The position numbers were made by a program, and so were the translations under genes. Below the pieces are notes generated by a model that worked only from the letters and a program-made list of their open reading frames with translations, searched no databases and was not told the origin of the DNA. Shown here one piece after another: positions 44,821 through 56,045 of a stretch of 64,000 nucleotides of DNA; within the stretch, counting starts at the first letter, position 1, and every line of letters begins with the position of its first letter. The stretch comes from Owenia fusiformis (lineage: Eukaryota; Annelida; Polychaeta; Sabellida; Oweniidae), in NCBI GenBank assembly GCA_903813345.2, contig CAIIXF020000001.1, forward strand, positions 7,569,098-7,633,097, in the 5' to 3' direction.

Positions 44821-46013
44821 TCTTCTTTATTCATTAAATTAAAATATATTCGATATATGAAATATTTTATTCGCTAAATCATTTTTCCATTCGGTAAAAA
44901 CGTTTATTTGTTTGTTACAGCAAATTAAGTTTTCAAAATAGCCAATCACTTAATACTATGTGCATTAAATTACATATTTCATTCGTTAAATGATATTTTT
45001 TGCGTAAATTGTTATGGTATTCCTTAAGAGTAACACATTATATGCACAATATTGAACTTCTATTTGAACCCTACCGAAATAAGTTTGCCTGTATTTACCA
45101 AATGGTTTATTTTTCTATGACATAGTTGATGCATTTTACCGAAAGCTAATTTGCTATTTACCGAATGCAATAAAGTAATATTCGATAACTTGCGTTGTTG
45201 TTCGATATTTTGTCACGTGACTTCGAGATTTGCAAAATGGCCGCGCAGCTATTCTACATACAGGGGGGGGGGGAGATTTCCCAAAGATGCCCTATCATAT
45301 TAGCACGTTCGAAAACAAATTTTATAAACAGGCCTCAAATTGCCATTGAAATGGATCTCCAAATGTTCACTGTAGTTTTATGAGTATTCTCTACAAGTAT
45401 GGATCGAGTAACTTCAATAGTATTACCGTAGGTTTGAAATGATGATGTTGAACTGATGTTAACGCCATTCCCAGGATTTCAAATTTAACTCTGCGCATGC
45501 GCAGCACTGAGAGAGCACGTGCTCATGATTGTTCACGTGATCGAATCCTGCAATTTGATTGGAGATGATGCAAGAGATGATGTAATGGGGAATCCCCGAA
45601 TACGATAGAATATGAAAGAATTATGGGAGCTACTCACTCCTCCTGTCTACATAGTACAAATATATCACGTGACTGAAAGTCTCGTAAATTATCGAAAAAT
45701 AACGAAATTTATCGAATGTGGCATTCGGTATTTACCGAATATAAATAATTTATATACCGAATGTACAAATAATCAATTGAATTATACGTGCGTTAAGGAA
45801 AACAAATTCGCTGCATCACACAAATACATGTATAAATATCAAATGTGAATTGTCAATACAAAGAACAAGTGAAACTATTTAGCGAATATAAATTGTATAG
45901 ATTATTACATTTGATAAAATAAAAAAACATTCGATAGATTGGGTAAAGGTTTGGTAAATTGTTTGTTACATTTGGTATTTATGGAATATTAGCTTAATGT
46001 ACCGAATAAAGAA
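44821..46013. mobile_element. AT-rich inverted-repeat element with dispersed TTCGGTAAAT/ATTTACCGAA motifs
   Basis: The ends match as inverted CTTCTTTATTC. Dozens of short TTCGCTAAAT, ATTCGGTA, ACCGAAT and TTCGATA words recur in both orientations. The central part (about 45210-45670) is different: it has an NRF1-like TGCGCATGCGCA (45493-45504) and four CACGTG E-boxes (45213, 45515, 45534, 45665). A run of 11 G lies at about 45264. Confidence 0.6.
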
Positions 46014-46331
46014 GCAGTGTGTCTCAGTACCCCATTTGCATGGGTATAGGCGACAATGCATGGCGGTATGGGCGACAATGTTTCGTACAAATAATAGGAC
46101 TATGGCAAGAAGTTCTGTTGTTACAAGTTTGCATCAAACCTATTTGAAAAAGCTGGAACGAAGGCTATTTACCAACAATTAGGTGAAAATGTTAAGATCA
46201 CATTTGGACAGCATTTGGAAGAAAAGTTTATGATTTTATGGAGTCTAATGTACATAAATTGAATCATGTTAACATGTTAGGATTTTTACGTATAGATGTA
46301 CTGTTCGTGTAGCTAGTGTCTATTCATACTT

Positions 46332-46928
46332 GATTAATATTAATCAGATATTTTGATGTCAAACTGAAATGTAACTTTTTATCATGAATTATGCCACCGT
46401 TTTTGTTTGGTCATAATCACTGAGTTTGTGTTCATTTCATCACCTTATTTTTAACTTCAGTTGAGTCACTCAATACTCCAAGCATTATTTTGATACTTAA
46501 AACATGGTCAGAATCACTTGCAAATCACAGATATTTAGCTTTAAGCACAAATTTCGATCTTACTTTTTTTTGGCCAAAACTCCACGCATGGACATGACCT
46601 CATATATATTTATAGATCGCCGAGAAATGTAAAAGAAAAATTTTCTGACAAGTTACAAAAATATGGAAGTTGAATAAACATAAAATATCACTGATCAAAG
46701 CCCCTGGCATGAGAAAAAAATTATTTAGAATTTTCTTTTTTTCTAAGTTACCGGATTTCATTATGTTATGTTAGATATTAGATAGATGGTGCTGACTATG
46801 CACCAAACCAATGTCGTTAATGTAGTGAGTTAATAGCTCACTACATTTAACTACATTGGTTTGGTGGCATCATTCATGATAAAAAGTTACATTTCAGTTT
46901 GACATCAAAATATTTTATAAATATTAAT
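46332..46928. mobile_element. Inverted-repeat MITE, about 600 bp, with internal hairpin
   Basis: TTGATGTCAAACTGAAATGT, then AACTTTTTATCATGAAT, at about 46354 pairs with its complement at about 46875-46918. A separate hairpin (ACCAAACCAATG...CATTGGTTTGGT) lies at 46801-46865. No transposase. Confidence 0.8.
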
Positions 46929-46964
46929 CAATACGATTTGAGTTTTCACTAATTAGCATAGGCC

Positions 46965-49960
46965 AAGGGTAAAGTAATAGTCAACTTACGGGGTGCAGAG
47001 GTCATGGCACCCCCTCTAGTAATGGATATAAGTTATATGAGTTTATGCAAAGAAATATCTTAACCGCTGTCGACATGACAGACCTGACAACTGGTCCAAA
47101 ACACACTTTTGAAATGGCTAGAAACAACGTCCTCCATGTTAGTTATATTGACCATGTAATTATATCATACTCTCTGCGCAACACTGTCGTATCATGTTCT
47201 ATCTCTGAGGATGAACCAGATAACACATCGGATCATCTTCCCATTCATACAGCATTAAATTTAAATACTCAGATCGAACGATGTCCTGATATTCAAGCTC
47301 CAAGAGGTTTTTCATGGGATAAACTTACAATTGATGAAATCAATGAGTCTTACACAAACTCTGTCTCAATAAAATGTAATGAGATTTTAATTGAATTGAA
47401 TGCTATTCTTTCTAATCGGTCTTTAAATGAAGCAGAAATCGACCTCTTTATTAATAAACTAATTGACAGTTTATTGTTGTCGTCAAACAATCATATACCA
47501 AAGAAGAAATTCCTAAAATATGTGAAGCCTTTCTGGAACCCCACGTTAACGTCTTTGGCTAAAGACAAAAAGACAAAATGGCACACATGGGTATCTCAGG
47601 GAAGACCCCGCGATGTTACAGATCCGGTGCGAATCGAATATAAAGAATCCAAGAAAATATTTTCTAAAGCTTATCAAGCTGCACAATTAGAATACGAAAA
47701 GGATGAACTTGAAAAATTGTATAAATCTGAACATTCTGATCAACGTTTTTATTGGTATCTGGTTAACAAACACCGTAGATCATCAAAGAAATCTGTAAAT
47801 CCAATACTCGCTGATGATGGTCATCTGATTACTGACGCAAATGAGATCAGAGAACAGTGGAAATATCATTTCGAAAAACTTGCAACCCCATTAGATAAAC
47901 CTACGTTTAAGCTCTGAATTCTAAGCGTGCATGTGGTTATGATCAAATCAGCGCGGAACATTTGAAATTCGGAGGGGTTGACATGGTCCAAACAATTGCG
48001 ATTATCTACAATATAATACTCCAGTCAGCATATATTCCAAATAACTTCTGTATTGATACAATGATTCCTCTCGTAAAAAATGGTAAAGATCCACTCGTTA
48101 AGGACAACTCTAGGGGTATCACGCTGATGACAATGCTACGGAAATTGTTTGACAATATTATTTTAGTCCAAATAAATGCACCTGTTCTAAAAGCTATTCC
48201 AAAATTACAAGGGGCAGCAGTCGAAAAATGCTCGTCCATTCATACATCACTTCTTGTACAAGAAACTATTTCTGAAAATGTAGAACAGGGTAAAATGGTT
48301 GTGGTAACAGTAACAGATATCCGAAAAGCCTTTGATTCCGTATGGATAGATGGTCTTCTCGTCGAACTCTATAACTGTGGAATTCAAGGTATAATATGGA
48401 AAATTTTATACATGTTGTACAAACGCTATTGTTGTTCAGTTTTGGTGGGTGGGAAATGTTCTGACTTGTTTCCAGTTTTACAAGGTGTACATCAAGGCGG
48501 TGTCTTGTCCATGCTCTTCTACCAACTCTACATGGCTGATATAATCGATTCCATGATTAAAGGTAACAAGGGAGCCAATGTAGGCTCCTTGAGCTGTGTA
48601 AGTCCATCATATGCTGATGATATGTGCATCTTATCCAACTCCTTCGAAAATATGCAATCACTACTAGATCAACTCTATGCGCACAGTAATCAGTGGCGAT
48701 ATGAAGTCCATCCAGATAAATGTTTATTTCTTGTCTTTAATAGCAAAATTGAATTAGGTGCCACTCAGAAACTTAAGATCGGAGGCAAATCAATCGTAAA
48801 ATCTGACTATGTAAAACATGTTGGAATTCCAATTTCAACAAATAACAATATCTCTGATTATGTACAAGATAAATGCAAGAAGGGCAAATTACAATACAAT
48901 GCGCTTCTCGGTATTGGAAGTGGTTGTGGAGGCCTAGTCCCAACATCCGCATGTCAAATATACAAAACGTACTCCATTCCTACAATGACATACGGTGCTC
49001 AAATTATTAACTACCAACAGAAAGACATAGATGTTTTAGAGAAAACACAGAGAGAAATAGGGCGTAGAATCCAGTCTCTACCTCACTCAGCTAGTATCCC
49101 CGTTTCGACTTTACCCATCGGCCTCATGGATGTTGAATATTATATTGCCTTCCTAAGGATGATGTTTCTTTGGAGTTTATTGCAACTCCCTAGCGCAAAC
49201 ATATATAAATGTCTGTTCATCACAAGATTTGTAAAAATGTTGCATATTAATAGGGGAAGTTGTACTTTTTCGCCAATCGAGCGCATGCTACAAACATCAC
49301 GAAAATACAACTTGAATAACCATATTTTAAATATGCTATACTGTAACACTATTATTCCCAAAAGTAGGTGGAAGAACATTGTGTTCACTCAAATAACAAA
49401 GGTTCAAATGCAAGCGACATTCTTTAAATCGATCATGTACAAGGGACTAGGCTATTTTAGAATGGGTAATTTCGAGGTACTGAGGCCAGTTATATGGTGG
49501 GATGTTGCAAGACGTTTTCCTGTTGCTTTTAATGGGTGCAAAATAATGGTGAAACTACTTATGGATGAACATTCGCTTAACTCCAATTATAGGGGTAGCG
49601 AGAATAAATCACTGTCATGTTTATTGTGCGACACCTACGAAAAAGAAGATGTGGAGCATTTTTTACTTAAATGCCCTTCAAATGAATATGTCATATTCAG
49701 AGAACAACTTAATACTCATTGTTATGAATGGGATATCCAAATGAATGTTAAAAACCTCCTTGGCATTGGTACGGAAGAATGGCATTTTACAAACGAACAA
49801 GCACTTGAGTGTCTAAAAGATATTGCATGTATAGTCATGCAACAATATACGTGCCGTCAGCGAAATCTAACAAACGTATACACTTAATGTAACTTCATTC
49901 AGTGGAGGAGGGTGGCCCTCAAGGGAGGTACATGGGCCGACTAGGGGACTATCCTCTCTC
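46965..49960 (+). mobile_element. Second LINE, 5'-truncated and internally deleted
   Basis: Starts within the endonuclease domain (readable from about 46990 as RGHGTPSSNGYKLYEF) and runs through reverse transcriptase to a C-terminal cysteine-rich region, then a short 3' UTR. Boundaries are approximate because no target duplication was recognised. It differs from the LINE at 7990 in sequence and motif wording. Confidence 0.85.
47045..49887 (+). pseudogene. LINE ORF2 broken by internal deletion and frame change near 47910
   Basis: The first frame (47045-47917) ends the endonuclease (SYIDHVIISYSLRN, TSDHLPIH) and enters the linker. It stops at TGA 47914-47916 or thereabouts, and reading resumes in the next frame with SKRACGYDQISAEHLKFGG. 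The usual linker of roughly 40 or more residues before that motif is missing, so sequence was deleted as well as shifted. The rest holds TDIRKAFDSVW, GVHQGGVLSMLFY (proline of the usual LSP replaced), SYADDMCIL and a C-terminal CLLCDTYEKEDVEHFLLKC knuckle, ending at 49887. Confidence 0.88.
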
Positions 49961-50411
49961 TCTGAAATATAATTAATATCTAACTATTATGGATGAACAG
50001 TACCAAGCTTGGGGAAGGTACAATGATAAGCAATGCTTTCTTGCTCTTTTTGTTGATTGGTAGTTGCAACGTCAACGCGGCAGCCTGACGTTTTTGCAAC
50101 AAACGATTGTGTCTCTTAAGCAGCCTGTACATTTTTGGTTTTACTCGCATATTTGTATTTATATTTATGTACATTTACTATACATACTAATTTAGAATTG
50201 CACCATATAGCAACACCACCAACCTTTAATTAACATAAATTGTATATTTATTTTACTAGCCTACAACATATTGAAAGGATCTCATACTTTCATACAGTAC
50301 TACAGTACCGACCTTGGGGAAGGTACGATGATATGCTATGTCTTCTTTTTAATTTTATAGAAAATGCAGCTCCATAATGTCATTTTTTGATTAATCTCAA
50401 GAGTGTTAGGT

Positions 50412-50470
50412 ACAGGTCTATTTAGGCCTACGGCGTTCGTCTACGCGGTAGCTAGGCGTCGTTGTCGGTT
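50412..50470. repeat. Direct repeat, copy 1 (GCGGTAGCTAGGCGTCGT type)
   Basis: GTCTACGCGGTAGCTAGGCG with flanking TAGGCCTACGGCGTTC recurs at about 52305-52370 in the same orientation. The two copies lie on either side of the G-rich transposon. Confidence 0.75.
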
Positions 50471-50498
50471 CAAAAAAAACCAAAACAAATAACAAAGC

Positions 50499-52259
50499 CA
50501 GGCCCGTAAGACACTTTTCTCCAAGGGGGGTGCGGTTTTTAGCTCACTAAAGAGAATATAAAATTGTCATTTTTTTGCCGCGTAAATCAAATCGCGTAAG
50601 ACAGAGGGGGGGGGGGGGGGGTCAGTTACTCCCTATATTGGTTTGGAATTAACAAATGCATGCAACTTCCAATTGTTTTGTGGGGGGGTGAGGAGTGGTC
50701 CACTCCCCCTAGAAAATTTTACAGTTTTGAGATGCTATTTGGTGCTTTCAAAGTGTAAGTTTCTAAGTAGTACGCCACCACCAAGGGAATAAGAATTGAG
50801 TGAATAAAAAACCAAGCATTCAGGGGGGGGTCTGGGGGTTCTCCTCCAGGAAAATTTTGAAATTTGGTTGTATTTGGAGCGAATTTGCAACCATCTGGTA
50901 CGCCTGTGCGTTATGAGTCAATAAGAAAAATGTGAATTTTTTTCAAATTCTTTTGGGGGTGTCAAAGAGGATGAGAGGGTGAAGTGGGATGGGGTGCCAG
51001 TAGGTGAGCAAGGGGTTGTCCCCCAGAAACATTGACCATAATATCAAGGTGCTATTTGATGATGTCTGGGCACTTAAAAAATGTCTGAGACAATACATGA
51101 AATTCCGAATATTTTCTTTTGTTTTGTGGGGGATGTGAGGGATGGCTAACTCTCCTAGAAAATTTTACAATTTAAAGATGATATTTGGTGCTTCTGGGCA
51201 CTTTTAAAGTGTATTAGTCAATAAAAACATTGAAAAACAATCACAATTTTTTCAAATTTTGAGAGTGTCAAAGGGGGGGGGGGGGGGGGTGGGGGGTGCC
51301 AGAGGGGGAGGTGGGGCTGGGGTGCCAGAGGGGGAGCAAGTGTTTGTCCCCAATAACAAAATTTACAATATCAAGGTGCTATTCGATGAAGTTTGGGCAC
51401 TTTAAAAGTGTCTGTGCCTAAAAGTGCCTATTTCCCAAGAAAATTTTACAATTTTAAGATGCTATTTGGTGCTTTCTGGGCACTTTCAAAGGGTATGAAT
51501 CAATAAAAAAAAATTTGAAAATCTCCATTTTGGGGGGGGATGTTAAGGAAGGGGGGCTGCCAGAGGGGGAGGTTGAGTGGGGATGCCAGAGGGCCAGTAA
51601 GTGTTAGTCTTCCAGAATCATTAACTTTATCAAGGAGCTATTTGATGATGTCTGGGCAATTTAAAAGTGTCTGAGACAATACATAAAAAAAATCAGAACT
51701 TTTCCATTGTTTGGGGTGTGAAGGGTGGCCCACTCCCCCTAGAAAATTTTACAATTTTATGACGCTATTTGGTGCTTTCTGGGCACTTTCAAAGTGTATG
51801 AGTCAATTAAAGAATTTGAGAAAATCACAATTTCTTTTTTTTGGGGGGGGGGGGGTCAAGCGGGGCGGGGGGGGGGGCGCCAGAGGGGGGGGGAGGTTAT
51901 GCAAGTGCAAGATGCAAGAGGGGGAGTAAATCCCCCAGAAACAATAACTATATCAAGGAGCTATTTGATGATATCTGGGCACTTTAAAAGTGTCTGAGAC
52001 AAAACTCTAAAATAAATTTAGAACTTTTCCATTGTTTTGTGGGGGGTGTGAGGGGTGGCCAATACCCCTAGAAAAAATTTACAATTTTAAGATGCTATTT
52101 GGTGCTTTCTGGGTACTTTCAAAGTGTATGAGTCAATGAAAAAAAAATTACAAAAAAAATATTTTTCAAAAAAAAAAAATTTTTCAAATTTATTTTGGGG
52201 GTTGACAAAGGGGGGTGCGGTCGCACCCATCGCACCCCCCCCCCCATCTGACGGCCCTG
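50499..52259. mobile_element. Non-autonomous TIR transposon made mostly of G-rich tandem repeats, AAAGC target duplication
   Basis: The ends read CAGGCCCGTAAGA and (inverted) CAGGGCCGTCAGA. AAAGC at 50494-50498 and 52260-52264 is the target duplication. The interior has about five degenerate units of roughly 270-330 bp. Each contains a poly-G run, GGTGCCAGAGGGGGAG, AAATTTTACAATTTTAAGAT and two related GCTATTTG-TG-T-TCTGGGCA blocks. No transposase. Glycine-rich open frames here are G-run artefacts. Confidence 0.85.
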
Positions 52260-52304
52260 AAAGCAATGAGCGTTTGAAAATATAGTTACTTAATATTGCG
52301 TTAC

Positions 52305-52370
52305 AATTAGGTGCTAGGCCAATCTTGGTCTGCGGCGTGCGTCTACGCGGTAGCTAGGCGTCGTCGTCAG
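52305..52370. repeat. Direct repeat, copy 2 (GCGGTAGCTAGGCGTCGT type)
   Basis: Second copy of the 50412-50470 sequence, ending immediately before the TTAA of the next fold-back element. Confidence 0.75.
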
Positions 52371-52374
52371 TTAA

Positions 52375-53131
52375 GGTGCTATGGAAGTTAACAGGAAATG
52401 ACAAAACAGGAAGTGACAATTTTTTTTGCATTTTTAGATATTTTTTGAATAAAGATAACAGAGTTCTGGTTTGACCTCCAGTCAATTTAACTATTTCCAC
52501 ATATCATTTACATGACCAGGATCACAATGTGCATGGTCAGAATGACCCTAAACATGATGAAATAACCTTTTTAGCCCTTTGAAAGTGTGACTGAAAAAAA
52601 GCTAAAAGTAGGAGCGTAGGGAAGGTCACTGAACAGAATCTTTTGAATTTTTCAGAAAATGTGCCCAATATATTGCTTTAAATGATACAATCTTTGAAAA
52701 TTTGATATCATTCATAGAAAAAGAAAAAAAATGAAAAAACTGATTTGAAAAGCGATCCATTTTCCTTTTTATGACCGCCATTTTTGTTTAGGACAATTTT
52801 CTAAAATTTCAAAGATTGTACTAGTTAGAGCATTATATTGGGCACATTTTCTGAAAAATTCAAAAGATTCTGTTCAGTGACTATCCCTACGCTCCTACTT
52901 TTAGCTTTTTTTCAGTCACACTTTCAAAGGGCTAAAAAGGTTATTTCATCATGTTTAGGGTCATTCTGACCATGCACATTGTGATCCTGGTCATGTAAAT
53001 GATATGTGGAAATAGTTAAATTGACTGGAGGTCAAACCAAAACTCTGTTATCTTTATTCAAAAAATATCTAAAAATGCAAAAAAAATTGTCACTTCCTGT
53101 TTCGTCATTTTCTGTTAACTTCCATAGCACC
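52375..53131. mobile_element. Long fold-back element flanked by TTAA, 757 bp
   Basis: Nearly perfect inverted arms of about 315 bp start GGTGCTATGGAAGTTAACAG. They enclose about 125 bp that itself partly pairs. TTAA lies at 52371-52374 and 53132-53135, the target of piggyBac and Kolobok transposons. No open frame. Confidence 0.9.
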
Positions 53132-53241
53132 TTAAAAAGCAACGACATTGTTTGTTTGTAAATAGTGATTATTTTCAATTTAACATAAATTGTATACATG
53201 TATCTCCTTTATATAAAGGGCAATAAATATATACATACATA

Positions 53242-53787
53242 CAATAGTAAGCCGTATATAGAAGAGACAGGTGAACAACTCTGACTTAGACCACTTGTTA
53301 AGATGGAGATTTCAACAATATTTAGTGTATTATTTTCAAAAAGCCATGGGGAGTTGATAGATACAGAAAATTGATAGTTTGTAGCTCTTACCTAAGATTG
53401 AAACTCGGTCAGATGATATAGAGTGAATAATTCTGTCTAAAAGAGAGAATTTCTGAAAACCTACAAGTTCATTAGTAAACAAGTGATCTGATTGGTCACT
53501 GCTGACCTCCCTGACCTCCACCAGTGACAATCAGTTTCAGCTTGCCAGGCAATTGCAGGTATCCATAGTTGTTGTTTTATATGCAGTATTATATGCTGTT
53601 TTTAGATAAAGATTTGAAAAAAACAATGATATAAGTTTGAAAAACACTTTGAAGAAGATTTTGGAGAGATTTGGGAATACAATTTGATACCAGTAAGGAG
53701 AACTAGTGCCAAGACTAAAAAAATTTGAAAATTTTTCAATCTTACTTGTGGACCTGTCTCTTTTATATACAGCTTACTATTACTTTT
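53242..53787. mobile_element. MITE with about 30-bp terminal inverted repeats
   Basis: AATAGTAAGCCGTATATAGA, then AGAGACAGGT, on the left pairs with ACCTGTCTCTTTTATATACA, then GCTTACTATT, on the right. The interior has no gene. Target duplication not resolved. Confidence 0.7.
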
Positions 53788-55833
53788 CCCTTGGCCTATG
53801 CTAATTACAGTATTGGGTCTGCATATGCCGAGACATAGGTATACAATCCCCGGGGATAAGAGCATTTTAACGAACGTTTCGTTCAGTGTTCAAATTATTC
53901 CGGAAGTCTATTTTCCTGAAAAAGGTAAATAATATACTTTTTTACTTATTTACACGATTTATATATCAAATATGTTGAATGCGTAATATATCGTGAAAGA
54001 AAACAATGCATTCTCGTACGTATTGATATCACGATCCTTAGTAAGGTCCTAATTGCATGGAAATCACAGAATTGGAGGTTAGGTTTCTCAAAATAAAACA
54101 AGAAAATGAAAATTCAATGTTTTTATTAGAAAATCGCTCAGCGCAAAATCGTATCCTCATTCCTCAAGCACAAATAATCTACCGTGAAGCCACAGATGTT
54201 GGCCAGATCGTTTTTTAGTAGCATCTCATGTAGTGTAGCAACAATTGACTCGTGGACTCGAATACAACACGCCAAACCCTGTAAATACGATTCATCGATT
54301 GGTAAATTCTGACTCAAATTGAAAAAAATTATGAAGAAAATGTGATTTACCCACCTTTCAACCGCAATTTACGTAAAAAACACATCCAATATACAACATT
54401 TCTGTACAATGTTGAGCAATGATACCTTCCTTAATATGTAGCATTATAGTTTGAGACCTTAAGTTTGGAATAATAAATCAAATACAATAAGCTTTCTCGT
54501 GTTTGTTTTTATTTATTACATCCGGTTGCGCATGTGCAATGCAATGTTTAAGTAGGTCAAACCAATTGGCGTAAATGGCTAAACTTTTTACTTTTCAATG
54601 CAAAACAAGAACATATAAAGTGTATTGAGTTATTCTATTTGAATAATTTGATGAGTATGTTGGAGTTATTCAAGGTAGGTTGAGCTGAGAACACTTTAAA
54701 ACATAGCTACCAGAAGTGAAAGTTTGTAACTTTCCAAAAAAAGTTTTTCTAAACTTTTTTCCAAAATCAGTCATTTTAATCGCGAATAAATCGAGTGTTC
54801 AAGAGCCTCTACATGAGTAGGATAATTCACACGAGTCCCACCACTAATCTCATAGGCTAAAAGAATAATTCAGAAGATATGACACCAAATTGGAAAATTT
54901 AAAAACATCTTTCAAAACATTCCTTATACAAAATGGTTTATCTTGTTTAGAACGTAGAGATAGTCTTGGAACGAGATAACAAAATGGTACCTGCTGCCCA
55001 GTGACAGATTTGCACTTAATTTATAGCTGAGATCTTCACCTGGGACGGGGGGGGGGGGGGGGGTTATCCGTGACAGGGGTACTGGTCAAATTTTTGTACA
55101 GGGGGGTACGTGCCACTGAGACTCAAAATATCTACCAACATTTAGGGATTTTTTTCTTTAATAATAGACCCACATGTAGGGGTTTTCTTTCAAAAATAGA
55201 CGCACTTCAAGGTTAATTTTTAAAAAGCAAGACCCACTTCTTGGTGTCTCATCTCGAGGAATATTTATTGAGCTACTGATCCTACTACTAAAGAATCTGG
55301 CGGGGATCTATGGGGCAAGTAATATATTACCTGAACTACGTGCTAGATGCTAGAATTTTTATTATATGTCTATATATATTCAATAAACCAAGTATTCATA
55401 ATTTACAAATCAGATATGTGTTTTGCAATTTGAAAGTTTTTTATTTTTCTGGTGATGGGGATCTGAGTTCATAAATTTCATGAGATAGGCTATCCAACTG
55501 TCCTGCAATTTGCATATTTGTCACACATTTGCAGAAGAAACTTAAGTTTTTTTACGTGACAATATGCCACACAAATACGTATTTTTCCTGAGTATTGTGT
55601 AGCAAAAGTATTTCAGGAAAGAACATAAAACACAAACACTGAAAAATGAAAGCCGAACAAATCAAATGCTGTTCGTTCATTATTTTCATGCGAAGTGTGT
55701 ATACGTCAATTGGGAAATCAACCAAACATGACTGTGAAGGCAGTATTCTCAGGAAGAAAAATTGAATCGAACAAATTCAGATTAATAATGAAAACCATAT
55801 TGGGTTCAACTTGTTGAACTACAAAACTACATA
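53788..55833. other. Intergenic sequence with a G tract and degenerate repeats
   Basis: No gene recognised. A run of about 16 G lies at 55048. After it, TAATAGACCCACATG, AAATAGACGCACTTC and AGCAAGACCCACTTC form a degenerate short tandem series (about 55160-55240). Confidence 0.45.
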
Positions 55834-56045
55834 CAGTAAAACCTGTCCGATGGAATGCCTCTCTGTAGGGAAAACCTATGAACAAGGAATGCTTTTCAAA
55901 AGAACTGAATAATTTTCCATTGACTTACATGTTGATGGACCCTCTCTGTAGGGAAAACCTGTGAACAGGGAACAAGGAACACTTTTTTGGAGCAAATTAT
56001 GAAAAATCACCTGTTAACAAGGAATATGGAATATTGGTGACACTG
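55834..56045. mobile_element. Small pogo-like MITE, 212 bp
   Basis: Starts CAGTAAAACCTGTCC and ends GACACTG, flanked by TA on both sides, as in pogo/Tigger-type elements. Inside, a CCTCTCTGTAGGGAAAACCT block is repeated. Confidence 0.6.

Noticed and set aside
45234-45383. MAAQLFYIQ... start after an AAAATGGCCGC motif
   Set aside because: Good initiation context, but the frame runs into a G tract with no family match and lies in a repeat; kept only as a promoter-like observation.
51711-51997. Glycine-rich frames
   Set aside because: Produced by poly-G runs in the tandem-repeat transposon.
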